In this document: positions 28,804 through 37,532 of the stretch, one piece after another
How positions within the stretch are numbered: position 1 is the stretch's first letter
Layout of the letters: each line of letters opens with the position of its first letter
Source: a virus
Direction: 5' to 3' (one strand)
Virus record (IMG/VR): IMGVR_UViG_3300049435_000052
Coordinates: 1 to 44,173 of that record
DNA length: 44,173 bases
The notes under the pieces: model-generated
Told to the model about the DNA's origin: nothing
Database searches by the model: none
Seen by the model: the letters and a program-made list of their open reading frames with translations, nothing else
Position numbers and translations under genes: made by a program

Positions 28804-30549
28804 TCAGCTGTCCCGTTCGGCGAGCCACCGCGGGTAGAGCTGCGCGGCGAGGTCCCACGTCCCGCCCGACGCGGAGACCGCGATGACGTTGTCGCCGGGG
28901 GCGGCGTGGATCGTGCCGGCGCCGATCGTGTTGGCCTGGTTGCTCACGGCCGAGGAGCGGCTCAGGACCTGCCCCACCGAGGTGTGGACCAGCCCGATGC
29001 TGCCCTGCGCGGTGGCCGGGTCGATGAACAGGCACCGGTCGACGTTGGTCGAGTAGATGGTCGTCGCGTCTTCCATCGCGACCGGCATCACCTTGTTGAC
29101 GGTGACGGTCATGCCGGTCCCGCCTGTCACGGCGACGGAAACGGTGAACGAGAGGCTGTCGTTCTCCTCCGGGCCAGGGGTGTCGGGGAGGTTCAGCACA
29201 CCGAGGGAGAAGAACGAGCGGGCCGTGATGAGCGTGTTCGCCTGCGCGGCGGTCAGCGTCATCGCCGTCGACTGGTTACCGCAGGTCGCCGTGATCACGA
29301 CAGTCGTCGTCGCCGCGCCGCTGGGTGAGAGGTCCACCCAGATCTCGTGCGGCCCGGAGAAGGCCGACGCCTTCCCGGTGAACGAGGCGCCGGTCCCGCT
29401 CATCGGGTCGTAGCCGGGCGGTGCACCGGGACGGTGATGCACGAGGACCCGGCCGAGCGTCCCCGCCGTCTTCTTCGTGATGTCGAGCTTCATCGGGGTG
29501 CGGTAGCCGCCCGGCACGGCCGGCACGATCACCGACTGCGCGGCGCTCGAGGTCGTCGCGAACGCGGGCATCCCGGTCAGGTTGTCCGCGAACAGCACCA
29601 CGGTGAAAGCCGTATTCGAGCCGACGTTCTCCGGGCCGATCTTCCACTGCACTTTCCAGTAGGTAACGTGCACCAGGTCGATCGTCGGGCTCGACAGGTC
29701 CGCGCTGAACGTCCGGTACGTCGCCTGCGGGTGCCCGTGCGAACCGCTACCAGGGGACAGAGACAGCGACCTGGTCATCGTCGCGCCGACACTGTCGGTC
29801 AGGACGAGCTCGAGGCCGCCCACGTCGACGGTGCTCGGTGCGAACGGCGACCATGCGGCCTTCACGTCGACCCGGACCTGGCCCATCAGCGACAGGTTCA
29901 GCGCCGTGATCGTCTTGTCGTCGTAGACGGTTGAAGCGGTGAAGTTTGCCGGCAAGGTGAAGGTGTTCGTCACCGCGTTCGTGCCCTGCGTCGCCTGCGT
30001 CGAGGTCGCGAGCGTCCCGGCCGGCGTGGTCTGCTTCCCGATGCCGGTGGTCGCGTCGAGCGCGTCGATCAGCACCGGCGACGCAGCGGCCGACAGCGTG
30101 ACCGGCACTGGGGAGCGGGTGAACGGGAACGCCGGGATCGTCAGTGTGCAGACCGACACGAGCTGCTTCGCGAGCAGCACCGAGTAGGCCCGGCTGATCG
30201 ACCCGACCATGCAGTCGAAGTTGACGGTGAGCCCGCCGTCCGGGGTCCACGGCATCACGTGGGCGTCGCGCGACACAGCCGCGGCGAGCAGCCGGTACCA
30301 CTTCCCGCGGGCCAGGGCGTCGCCCGGGATGATCAGCGGGATGCCGAGCGCCCGGTTACCAGCGTGCGGCGAGGACACCAGGTCGCCGTCGAGGAGCAGA
30401 TTCGGCACCGACTCGGTGACGATGTCCGGGGCACCCAGATCAGCTGCGGGATCCGCGTTGATCGCGCCGATGTACGGGCCGGAGAACGCCGGCGACTGCG
30501 CGAACGGGTAGAGCTCGCCGACGCCGTCGAGGATGAGCGACTCGGCCAT
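28804..30549 (-). CDS. Minor tail protein (distal-tail-like)
   Basis: 581 aa, ATG start that overlaps the tape measure stop by one base. The N-terminal domain (LILDGVGELYPFAQSPAFSGPYIGAINAD, RALGIPLIIPGDALARGKWYRLL) is like the Dit/DUF2303-type ring protein that links tape measure and tip. Its C-terminal portion is a series of beta-sandwich-like segments (Ser/Thr/Val rich). The order tape measure - Dit-like - hub - fibre is preserved. Identification by order and pattern. Confidence 0.7.
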   Translation of the reverse strand: MAESLILDGVGELYPFAQSPAFSGPYIGAINADPAADLGAPDIVTESVPNLLLDGDLVSSPHAGNRALGIPLIIPGDALARGKWYRLLAAAVSRDAHVMPWTPDGGLTVNFDCMVGSISRAYSVLLAKQLVSVCTLTIPAFPFTRSPVPVTLSAAASPVLIDALDATTGIGKQTTPAGTLATSTQATQGTNAVTNTFTLPANFTASTVYDDKTITALNLSLMGQVRVDVKAAWSPFAPSTVDVGGLELVLTDSVGATMTRSLSLSPGSGSHGHPQATYRTFSADLSSPTIDLVHVTYWKVQWKIGPENVGSNTAFTVVLFADNLTGMPAFATTSSAAQSVIVPAVPGGYRTPMKLDITKKTAGTLGRVLVHHRPGAPPGYDPMSGTGASFTGKASAFSGPHEIWVDLSPSGAATTTVVITATCGNQSTAMTLTAAQANTLITARSFFSLGVLNLPDTPGPEENDSLSFTVSVAVTGGTGMTVTVNKVMPVAMEDATTIYSTNVDRCLFIDPATAQGSIGLVHTSVGQVLSRSSAVSNQANTIGAGTIHAAPGDNVIAVSASGGTWDLAAQLYPRWLAERDS

Positions 30550-33326
30550 CAGCCTGGCACCCGGCCGCGGCCCTTGTGGTGCCCGGAGTTACCGGTGCCC
30601 TTCACCGCGTGGCCGACATGCGCGCCGGTCTTCGCAGGATGCGAAGCGATGTCTTTCCGCAGCCCCTTCAGCTCGTGCCGCAGTTCGTGGAGGTCCGCCC
30701 GCAGATCCTTGATCTGCGTCTTGTCCAGGCGGATCTCCCCGCGGAACTCACGCCCGACCTGCGCCGTCGCGTACTGCCGGGCGTAGCCGTGCGGGCCATA
30801 GACCGCCCGGTAGTCACGGTCGATCGACCGGACCCCCGCGCGGCCGTCCGCCTCGATGTCGATCAGGAGCGGGATGCCCTGGCCCGGGCCGAGCTGCGCG
30901 ATCATGTCGAGCAGGCCGGCGACGAGGCCCATCCGCCGGCCCTTGTTCAGCAGCCGGATGAACCGGCGGAGCTTCTCCGCGAAGCCGTGCAGGTACCCGG
31001 CGGTCTGACCGCGTCTCGCCGGGTCGGTGTACCCGGAGCCCCAGACGGTCTCCCCGGTGATCGGATCGACGATCGGCGCATAGTGCTTCGGGCCGGTGAC
31101 GGTGAGCCCGCCCAGGTCCGCGCCGCCGGTGAGCCCGGAGAACAGCGACTGTCCTAGCGACGCGGCGGCCTGCTTGACGTTCGACAGCTTCGACAGTGCC
31201 GCGGTGAGCTGTCCGCCCAGGGCCGCGATCGACGCCTCGATCTGCCGCTTGCGTGATTTCAGCCCGACCGCGATGCCGTCCGGGACGCTCGCGCCGGCGC
31301 GGACGCCGACCTTCGACGGCGACTCGATCTCCAGCGACCGGCGCAGCGTCAGATCCATGGTCCGGCCGACGTTCCCGACCGTGACCGCGAGCCGGGGAAC
31401 CCGCTCGTTCACGCCGTCGGTGATCCCGTCGACGAGCGCGTGCCCGGTCGACCGGCCCGCCCTCCTGGTACCGCCAGGGTTGAGCGACCCGCCGGGGGCG
31501 AACACCGAACCGGGCGGTGCCGTGCCATGACCCGCACCGCCGCCACCGGTGGTCTTGACCTGGACCAGGATGATCCAGTGGCCGTACTGGATGGTGTCGG
31601 ACAGCAGCTGCGCCTTGCCCCGCAACTTGTCGAGCGCGTCGCCGATGGGGCGCCTCTGGTTGAGCACGGCCCGGCCAAGGTTGTAAATGCCGGTGCCGGT
31701 GTCGCCGAGCGCGCGGAGCGTGTCGTGCTTGAACCCGTCGAAGTCCCGCGCGGCTCCCCGTAGCTTCCCGCCGATGCCAGGGATCCAGCCGAACCCGATG
31801 GCGGCCGCGGTGAGGATCGCGCCGGTCACGCCGAGGAAGACCGTCAGCATGCTGCGCATCCCCGTGAGCAGCGCGCCGATCCCTTCCAGGGTGTAGCCGA
31901 TCTGCGTCAGCCACACCTGGGCGAAGGTCTTGATCACCGGCTCGAGGTCGACGAACAGGTTGAGGATGTCGACCTTCGCCGTGTCGCTGTTGTGCCAGAG
32001 CGCGAACAGCCCGCCCGACACTGCGGCGATCGCGAGGACGATCCCACCGACCTCGGGGTTCGCGACGAGCAGCTGGACCAGCCCGCCCAGGGCACCGCTC
32101 GCACCGGGGATCTTGTTCGCCAGGCCGCCCGCCATCCTCGACAGCGCCCAGCCTTCGACGACGAACGCGGCGAGCTGCGGATGCTCGGTGACGAGCTTCG
32201 CGATCGTGTCGACGAACGCGAGCAGCGGCGGGCCGAGCGGCGCCAGCGCCCGCAACACTGCGACGAACGCCCCGCCCAGGTCCATGAGCACATGCCCGAC
32301 GAGCGGGCCGTTCTCCCGGACGTAGTCGACGAAATGCTGGAACGACGACGACTCACCGAGATGCTCACCCCACCGGGCGAACGCCGCCGACAGCCGGACC
32401 ACCCCGCGCTCGACGTCGTGGGCCATCGGCGCGAACGCCATCAGGATCCCGGCGAAGCCGTGCGCCAAGTCCCCCAGCACATGCCCGAACGTGGTGATCG
32501 CCGGTCCGGCTTCCTTGCCCAGGAAGTCGAAGAACCCCTTCCAGAACGGTGAGCCGAGCGCGGTCTTCACGTCCTGCCCGAGGCCCTTGATCGCCGCGGC
32601 CGCCGGCGTCACCAGGCCCGGGAGGAACCCGAGCCCCTCCTTCGCCGCGCCGAGCCACGGGACCAGCGCACCGAGCACGACCGGCGCCAGCGCCTTCTGG
32701 ATCTCGTGGAACTTCTCCTCGACCGAGTCGAGAGCCTTCGACGCCTTCTGCTCGGCCGGCGTCAGGGAGTCCCACGCCGCCTTCTCCTTGGCCAGCGCCA
32801 CGGCCCGGCCCTTGTCGGTAACCGCCGCCGTGTACTCCTTCTGCGCGGCGGTGATCTGCTTCTGCGCCTCACCGATGTGCTTGAAGGAGGGGACCGCGAT
32901 CAGCGCGAACGCGCCGACACCGGTGCCCGCGGCAGTCAGGCCCAGCGCGAAAGCCCCCGTCCCCGCCGTGAGAGTGGCGAGGACGGGGATCAGGGCGGGA
33001 CCGAGGGCGACACCGGCGGCGAGTAGACCGCCGAACCCGCCGCGGCCGGCGGCGCTCGACGCGGCGGTCCGAGTAGCGGCGAGCTCCGCGTCGGCTTTCG
33101 CCGTGTCGACCTCGACGGGGATGTTGATGTCGTCGCCGTCCTGGCGGGCCCGAAAAGCCATGAGCTTCGCGTCGGCGTGCGACGTGTCGGCGTCGACTTT
33201 CGCGGTGACCTGACGGCGCTCGAACTCGTCGGCCTGTGCGCGGGCGACGCGGAGGCCTTCGGTGAACGGATCGCGGTCGACGTCGAGACTGGCTTCGATG
33301 CGGCCGGCGTCAAACGTGTCGGCCAC
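30549..33326 (-). CDS. Tape measure protein
   Basis: 925 aa, GTG start. N-terminal coiled coil (GRIEASLDVDRDPFTEGLRVARAQADEFERR), a hydrophobic stretch (GGLLAAGVALGPALIPVLATLTAG to AFALIAVPSF, about 95-150), a long helical centre with Trp-rich segments, and a second hydrophobic group near residues 390-540. The C-terminus is helical and basic (LRADLHELRHELKGLRKDI). Length rule of about 1.5 A per residue predicts a tail near 140 nm. It sets siphophage tail length and is injected during entry. No lysozyme motif is seen. Confidence 0.9.
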   Translation of the reverse strand: MADTFDAGRIEASLDVDRDPFTEGLRVARAQADEFERRQVTAKVDADTSHADAKLMAFRARQDGDDINIPVEVDTAKADAELAATRTAASSAAGRGGFGGLLAAGVALGPALIPVLATLTAGTGAFALGLTAAGTGVGAFALIAVPSFKHIGEAQKQITAAQKEYTAAVTDKGRAVALAKEKAAWDSLTPAEQKASKALDSVEEKFHEIQKALAPVVLGALVPWLGAAKEGLGFLPGLVTPAAAAIKGLGQDVKTALGSPFWKGFFDFLGKEAGPAITTFGHVLGDLAHGFAGILMAFAPMAHDVERGVVRLSAAFARWGEHLGESSSFQHFVDYVRENGPLVGHVLMDLGGAFVAVLRALAPLGPPLLAFVDTIAKLVTEHPQLAAFVVEGWALSRMAGGLANKIPGASGALGGLVQLLVANPEVGGIVLAIAAVSGGLFALWHNSDTAKVDILNLFVDLEPVIKTFAQVWLTQIGYTLEGIGALLTGMRSMLTVFLGVTGAILTAAAIGFGWIPGIGGKLRGAARDFDGFKHDTLRALGDTGTGIYNLGRAVLNQRRPIGDALDKLRGKAQLLSDTIQYGHWIILVQVKTTGGGGAGHGTAPPGSVFAPGGSLNPGGTRRAGRSTGHALVDGITDGVNERVPRLAVTVGNVGRTMDLTLRRSLEIESPSKVGVRAGASVPDGIAVGLKSRKRQIEASIAALGGQLTAALSKLSNVKQAAASLGQSLFSGLTGGADLGGLTVTGPKHYAPIVDPITGETVWGSGYTDPARRGQTAGYLHGFAEKLRRFIRLLNKGRRMGLVAGLLDMIAQLGPGQGIPLLIDIEADGRAGVRSIDRDYRAVYGPHGYARQYATAQVGREFRGEIRLDKTQIKDLRADLHELRHELKGLRKDIASHPAKTGAHVGHAVKGTGNSGHHKGRGRVPG

Positions 33327-33329
33327 GAC

Positions 33330-33653
33330 TCACCCGTCTCTCACAACTCGCAGCGGACCGGCCATCGACGGGCGCCCGACGCCGGCGTTGACAGCCACAG
33401 GCGCGTTGGCTTCCTCGACGGGGATGTCGCCCGGGCCGGCTTCTTCGCTCCCGGGGCCTTCGGTGAGGCCGAGCTCCTCGGCGGCCATCTCGAGGTAGGC
33501 GCGGCGCTGGTACCAGGGCAGCCGGTCGCCCTCTTCCCAGCCGATCCCGACGCGGCGGAGCAGCCAGCGTTCGACTCGGCCTAGACGACCGCCCGTAAGC
33601 CCCTCGTACCGGCGTTCGGCAGCTGAGGGTCCAGCAGCTTGCCCACCAGCCAT
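33330..33653 (-). CDS. Tail assembly chaperone, T-like frameshift extension
   Basis: 107 aa from an in-frame ATG at 33653, overlapping the G-like gene by 73 nt in the -1 frame and ending 3 nt before the tape measure gene. In most siphophages this second product is made as a G-T fusion by -1 frameshifting. The frame is open upstream of the ATG. I could not find a clear slippery heptamer, so either an unusual site is used or it starts at its own ATG. The chaperone wraps the tape measure during tail building. Confidence 0.65.
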   Translation of the reverse strand: MAGGQAAGPSAAERRYEGLTGGRLGRVERWLLRRVGIGWEEGDRLPWYQRRAYLEMAAEELGLTEGPGSEEAGPGDIPVEEANAPVAVNAGVGRPSMAGPLRVVRDG

Positions 33654-34015
33654 CCGGAGAACGCCCGCTGGATCCGGCCGGGCAGCGCCGTGATCTCCTC
33701 CCGCGGCGGGGTGCCGTGGCAGACCGCGACGATCGCGGCAAGGCCCTTCTCGTTGAGCTCCTCGGTCATGGCGATCGCGTCGCGGATCCGTTCGACCCGG
33801 CTCGGCTTCGGCTTCTCCTCACCGTTCTCGCCGCTCTCTTCGCCCTCTTCGTCGTCGAGGACCTCACTGGCCATCTCCGCGAGCGCCTTGCCGAACTCCT
33901 TGAGGTCGACGTCGGACGGCTCGGGGATGATCCCCTTGCTACCGCCGTGGGCGGTGAAGTCGTAGGCCAGCCCCGGTACCGCGGTGGCGGAGTCGAAGGT
34001 GTCGAAGTCGCTCAC
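33581..34015 (-). CDS. Tail assembly chaperone, G-like
   Basis: 144 aa, GTG start overlapping the major tail stop. It has a small N-terminal part, an acidic cluster (VLDDEEGEESGENGEEKPKPSR) and a helical end (IRDAIAMTEELNEKGLAAIVAVCHGTPP). Position between major tail and tape measure is diagnostic for lambda G-like chaperones. Confidence 0.75.
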   Translation of the reverse strand: MSDFDTFDSATAVPGLAYDFTAHGGSKGIIPEPSDVDLKEFGKALAEMASEVLDDEEGEESGENGEEKPKPSRVERIRDAIAMTEELNEKGLAAIVAVCHGTPPREEITALPGRIQRAFSGWLVGKLLDPQLPNAGTRGLRAVV

Positions 34016-34590
34016 GGCAGGGCCGCCGCGGTCATCGACACGATCCGCACACCGGCCGGCGGGCAGATCGCGCGGAACGTCGTCGCCCACTGCCGGGGCG
34101 CCGCCGCACGCCGGTACGGCGTGGTGACCTGGGAGGTGGACACGGCGAGCGCGAAGTAGAACCGGCGCCAGAAGCCGAAGGTGTTGATGCCCTCGAACCC
34201 GACCGCGTACTGGTTGAGCGTCACGTTCGGGTTCCACTCGGACGTGCCGGGGATCCCCGACGCGGCGGCGACCGTGGTCAGCGCGCCGTGCCCGAGCGAG
34301 AGCAGGACCTGGGCCATCAGGTCCTCCTGCAGCGTCGCCGCGATCTGGTAGTCGACCGAGTTGACGGTCACCAGCGCGGGGTTCGGCTGCTCCTCGATGT
34401 TGATGTCGTTCGTCGACGGGTTCGCGGTGAACGAGACGCCTTCGGCGGTCGCACCGGCGTACACCCACGGTGACGGCCAGATCGTGTTGTAGGCCAGGGT
34501 GTTCGCGACGAGGGCGGTGTTCCCGACCGCCGTGTACATGTAGGCGGGGCCGACGAGCACGTTGGCCGGGTTCGGCGCGGGCGCTGCCAT
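34012..34590 (-). CDS. Major tail (tube) protein
   Basis: 192 aa, ATG start. It begins NPANVLVGPAYMYTAVGNTALV and has long beta-rich regions (EGVSFTANPSTNDINIEEQPNPALVTVNSVDYQIAATLQEDLMAQVLLSLG). This order and length are usual for siphophage tube subunits, and it is followed by the two chaperone genes and the tape measure. Many copies stack to form the tail tube. Confidence 0.8.
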   Translation of the reverse strand: MAAPAPNPANVLVGPAYMYTAVGNTALVANTLAYNTIWPSPWVYAGATAEGVSFTANPSTNDINIEEQPNPALVTVNSVDYQIAATLQEDLMAQVLLSLGHGALTTVAAASGIPGTSEWNPNVTLNQYAVGFEGINTFGFWRRFYFALAVSTSQVTTPYRRAAAPRQWATTFRAICPPAGVRIVSMTAAALP

Positions 34591-34591
34591 G

Positions 34592-34882
34592 TCATGCCCC
34601 CTTCACGGTGAGGCGGATGTCCTCGCCGGTCGCGTCGTTGTGGGCCTTGACGGCGGTGCGGATCTTCTCGATCTCGTCCGCGGCCGCCGGTCGTGGTTCC
34701 TGCGTGACCGGCTCGACGTCGTCGACCGACGGGTCGAACGAGGACAGGTAATGCGGTGAGGCGATCGCGATGGTCGGGCCCTCCGGGTCGGCCTTGGCGT
34801 CGGCCTTGGCCGGCTGCGCGGTGGCGTCGGCGTCCGGTGGGTCAGCGACGGGGTCGGTCACCGGATCGTTGGAACGTGCCAC
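34592..34882 (-). CDS. Small acidic tail-region protein
   Basis: 96 aa from a GTG at 34882 with AAGGAG upstream. A disordered Asp/Ala/Pro start (DPVTDPVADPPDADATAQPAKADAKADPEG) is followed by a short ordered end (EIEKIRTAVKAHNDATGEDIRLTVKG). It may be a tail-tube accessory or N-terminal partner of the tube protein. Its ribosome site lies in a predicted hairpin (34891-34933). Confidence 0.6.
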   Translation of the reverse strand: MARSNDPVTDPVADPPDADATAQPAKADAKADPEGPTIAIASPHYLSSFDPSVDDVEPVTQEPRPAAADEIEKIRTAVKAHNDATGEDIRLTVKGA

Positions 34883-34890
34883 GGCGGTCT

Positions 34891-34933
34891 CCTTCGGGTG
34901 TTGGACATGGCGAAGGACCCGCCGCAGCGGGTC
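34891..34933 (-). promoter_or_regulatory. Hairpin leader that can cover a ribosome site
   Basis: On the minus strand GACCCGC-TGCG-GCGGGTC (34933-34916) forms a 7-bp hairpin, and directly after it CCTTCG (34916-34911) can pair with CGAAGG (34896-34891), which contains the ribosome site of the 34592-34882 gene. The arrangement resembles the major capsid leader. Confidence 0.5.
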
Positions 34934-34956
34934 GTGGTGGTCGGAGAGGTCGCGGG

Positions 34957-35415
34957 CTAGAAGCGGGCGACGGTGAACAGGTAGTTGCCGGTGAAGTGCA
35001 CGCGTCGTGCGCTGTCGGCGGTCAGGAACGCGGGCGGGCCGCCGGTGATCGTCCGGACGTAGTGACCGCCGATCCGCACCGGGATCGGCGTGTCGAGCAG
35101 CAACGCGTCGACCGTGGTCGCGAGGTTCTCCACGTCGACGTAGGCGTCCTTGCTCGCGTCGGGGTTCGGCGCGGCCGGGGTGTACACCGGACTGCCGCCC
35201 GGGCCCTGCTTGCCGCGACACCGGGCCTGGAACGCGATGACCTCGAACGCGTTCTCCTCGATCGCGCCGGGCCCGCCGTAGCGGGTGAGGACCACGACCT
35301 GGTCCGGCTGGGGCGGGAGCTTCGGGCCGAGCGTCACCGTCGCCTGCAGGCCGGCCCCGCCGTCAGCCGCCGGGGTGACGAGCCAGCGCGCGACGTCGTC
35401 CGCGGACAGGCTCAC
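34957..35415 (-). CDS. Tail terminator candidate
   Basis: 152 aa, GTG start. The pattern SADDVARWLVT, GGAGLQATVTLGPKLPPQPDQVVVLTRYGG, FEVIAFQARCRGK, VENLATTVDALLLDTPIPVRIGGHYVR is that of minor-capsid/tail-terminator proteins (gpU-like), which form a ring at the top of the tail. Its position after the gp10-like gene supports this. Reasonably sure from pattern and order. Confidence 0.7.
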   Translation of the reverse strand: MSLSADDVARWLVTPAADGGAGLQATVTLGPKLPPQPDQVVVLTRYGGPGAIEENAFEVIAFQARCRGKQGPGGSPVYTPAAPNPDASKDAYVDVENLATTVDALLLDTPIPVRIGGHYVRTITGGPPAFLTADSARRVHFTGNYLFTVARF

Positions 35416-35834
35416 GGGCCGCGCCGGTGCTTCACGCGCAGCTCCTCATCGGAGAGCCGCGGGACCTCGGGTGGGCGGTCGTAGACGACCGTCCCGTCGT
35501 CGACGACCTTGCCGTGGCCGGACGCGCGGAGGTCACCGAACTCCACCGGTGCCTTCTCGGCGACGGCGGAGACCAGATCGTCGGCGGCGTGCGTCATGGC
35601 GCGGACCGGCCCTCCCGGGCTCAGTGTCTCGCGGGCGAGCCGTTGAAGGTAGCCCGTGCGGCGCTCGAACAGCGGCTGCTCGAGGTACTTGGCCTGCCCG
35701 CCCCGCGGATGGTCGAAGTCGAGGCCCTCATGCTGGTAGTGCGCGTAGACCTGGTCGACCTCGCAGGACGCGACGAGACGCCCCGTGCCGACGTCCTCAG
35801 CGAGCCGGCGGATCCGCTCGTCGAACGTGCCCAC
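35412..35834 (-). CDS. HK97 gp10-like head-tail connector protein
   Basis: 140 aa, GTG start. It starts GTFDERIRRLAEDVGTGRLVASCEVDQVYAHYQHEGLDFDHPRGGQAKYLEQPLF, the typical region of gp10-like neck proteins, and has GYLQRLARETLSPGG in its centre. Overlaps the downstream terminator gene by 4 nt. It joins the head connector to the tail. Confidence 0.75.
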   Translation of the reverse strand: MGTFDERIRRLAEDVGTGRLVASCEVDQVYAHYQHEGLDFDHPRGGQAKYLEQPLFERRTGYLQRLARETLSPGGPVRAMTHAADDLVSAVAEKAPVEFGDLRASGHGKVVDDGTVVYDRPPEVPRLSDEELRVKHRRGP

Positions 35835-35837
35835 CGC

Positions 35838-36326
35838 TCACCACCATTGCCTGTTTGTGGCCAGGGCGCCCGATGTGGGGCCGAGGGCGAACGTGTCCGT
35901 GTCGAACATGGTGCCCTCGTACACGTTGGCCGTGGCGATCGCACCACCGGCCGGGTCCGACGGGCCGAGCGCGACGTCACCGGACGCGAGCCCGTCGAGG
36001 ATCTTCTGCGCCCGCTGGTAGCGGAGCAGCACCGGATCCCCGGGCGGGACCGGGTCGCCGCGGCGGAACGTGAGCGTCGCCAGGTACCCGGCGATGTCCC
36101 TCGTCACGGTCTTGATGAGCGAAGGGACCGTGGTAAACGGGACGGTGTGCCTACCGGCGAGCCGCCCGTCGACCTCATCCGCCGCCTCACCGATCGCGAC
36201 CTCGATCGCGTCGTCGTCACCGGACGCGGCTGTCGACCCGTCCGGGTCCACACCGTTCTCGATGAGGACGTCGCGGACCTCGGACGGGGTGACGTAGCGG
36301 ACTGCCGGGCCGGCGGGGAACGGCAT
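35838..36326 (-). CDS. Head-tail adaptor (gp6-like)
   Basis: 162 aa, ATG start. RYVTPSEVRDVLIENG and AIEVAIGEAADEVDGRLAGRHTVPF, then IKTVTRDIAGYLATLTFRRGD and a helix (YQRAQKILDGLASGDVAL), match the helical HK97 gp6/SPP1 gp15-like adaptor family. Next in order after the capsid gene, as usual. Forms the ring beneath the portal. Confidence 0.75.
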   Translation of the reverse strand: MPFPAGPAVRYVTPSEVRDVLIENGVDPDGSTAASGDDDAIEVAIGEAADEVDGRLAGRHTVPFTTVPSLIKTVTRDIAGYLATLTFRRGDPVPPGDPVLLRYQRAQKILDGLASGDVALGPSDPAGGAIATANVYEGTMFDTDTFALGPTSGALATNRQWW

Positions 36327-36337
36327 CGGTCAGCCGG

Positions 36338-36640
36338 TCAGGTCGCCTTGGCCGCGGACTTGGCCGCGGCGGTGTGGTCGTCGACCTTCGCCTTCTGCGC
36401 GTCCGCAGCGGCCTGCGCCGCGTCGGCCGACGCCTGGAGCCGGTCCGCCTCCGCCTGCGCGAGCGCACCGGGCTTCCCCACTGCCGGCGGGGTCGACGTG
36501 CTGAGCCGCTCCGCCTGTTCGGCGTTCAGCCCGACGACGTCGCCCTTGCCGTAGGTCTTGCGGTTGCCCTTGTCGTCGTAGTCGTCGAGGGCGTCGACGA
36601 GGACCTCGTACTTGCCGGCCTTCGCGCTTTCGGTTGCCAT
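36338..36640 (-). CDS. Small Ala-rich protein after major capsid gene
   Basis: 100 aa, ATG start. An N-terminal small domain (KYEVLVDALDDYDDKGNRKTYGKGDVVGLNAEQAERL) is followed by an Ala-rich helix (AQAEADRLQASADAAQAAADAQKAKVDDH). Similar proteins follow the capsid gene in several actinophages. Possible head accessory; not assigned. Confidence 0.6.
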   Translation of the reverse strand: MATESAKAGKYEVLVDALDDYDDKGNRKTYGKGDVVGLNAEQAERLSTSTPPAVGKPGALAQAEADRLQASADAAQAAADAQKAKVDDHTAAAKSAAKAT

Positions 36641-36653
36641 GGTCGCCTCTCGC

Positions 36654-37532
36654 TCAGATGCCGGTGATGATGGTCGCGGCCTTCGGCTGGTCGATGAAGA
36701 TCGCCGTGGTCCGCAGGAGGTCGGAGCGCCAGGTCTCCGCCTCCGGCTTCCACTTGTACAGCGGTGTCGCCTGCAGCGGCCGCTCGTCCGCGTACCCGCC
36801 GACCCTGCCCTTCTGCACGAGCACTGCCGTACCGGCAGGGACCGCGTAGGTCTGCATGACGTCGAGCCCGACGAACGGGAAGTTGATCCGGCCGGTCAGC
36901 AGCGGGTTCTGGTCCGCGACGTTGCCGGTGTAGACCTGGGTCATCTCGGCCGAGGTCATGATGTCGTTCGCGTTCGTCGGGTTCAGCACGAGCGTGTCCG
37001 GCATGAAGCCGGCCTTCTGGTCGAGGATCAGCTTCCGCGCGGCAAGCACGTCCTTGCGCAGGTGCGTGGTCGACGCCCAGACCGTGGTCGCAGCGAACGT
37101 ATTGGCCGACGCGGCGAGCAGCGCGGTCCAGAACGTCGCGTCGAAGTCCGACACGATGGTGTTCCGGGCCTGGCTGATCTGCGTGTTGACCAGGTCGACG
37201 GCGTTGCGGTCCTGCATCTCCTGGCTGATGGTCACACCGAGGGCCCGCTTGCGCGCGCGGACCGACTTCGGTGTGCCGAGCTGCCCGACGGCGACCGGGA
37301 TCTCGCCGAACTCCTCGACGTACTCCGAAGAGCTGCCGGCGAACAGCGGGGTCGACTCGTAGTAGACGACGGTGCCGCCTTCGGGCTTCCCGGCCGGGCG
37401 GAGGATCTTCTCCGCGACGAACAGCTGGTCGAGCCCGGAGAGCATGAGGGCTGGGATGAAGAGCGGGTCTCGGAGCATCTGCGGGACGGTAAGCGCGGGG
37501 CTGTCCGTCGTCGCGACGATGTTTTGCGCCAT
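36654..37532 (-). CDS. Major capsid protein (HK97 fold)
   Basis: 292 aa, ATG start, AAAGGA ribosome site. The sequence TVVYYESTPLFAGSSSEYVEEFGEIPVAVGQLGTPKSVRARKRALGVTISQEMQDRNAVDLV, later FMPDTLVLNPTNANDIM and INFPFVGLDVMQTYAVPAGTAVLVQKG, shows the E-loop, spine-helix and P-domain pattern of HK97-type capsid proteins. It is followed by connector genes. No N-terminal delta domain is present, so scaffolding probably comes from the separate protein at 38084-39256. The leader before it can fold to hide the start. Confidence 0.9.
   Translation of the reverse strand: MAQNIVATTDSPALTVPQMLRDPLFIPALMLSGLDQLFVAEKILRPAGKPEGGTVVYYESTPLFAGSSSEYVEEFGEIPVAVGQLGTPKSVRARKRALGVTISQEMQDRNAVDLVNTQISQARNTIVSDFDATFWTALLAASANTFAATTVWASTTHLRKDVLAARKLILDQKAGFMPDTLVLNPTNANDIMTSAEMTQVYTGNVADQNPLLTGRINFPFVGLDVMQTYAVPAGTAVLVQKGRVGGYADERPLQATPLYKWKPEAETWRSDLLRTTAIFIDQPKAATIITGI

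Noticed and set aside
27671-29035. Longer start for the tail-hub gene
   Set aside because: Extension before 28801 is Arg/His-rich and overlaps the well-formed distal-tail gene.
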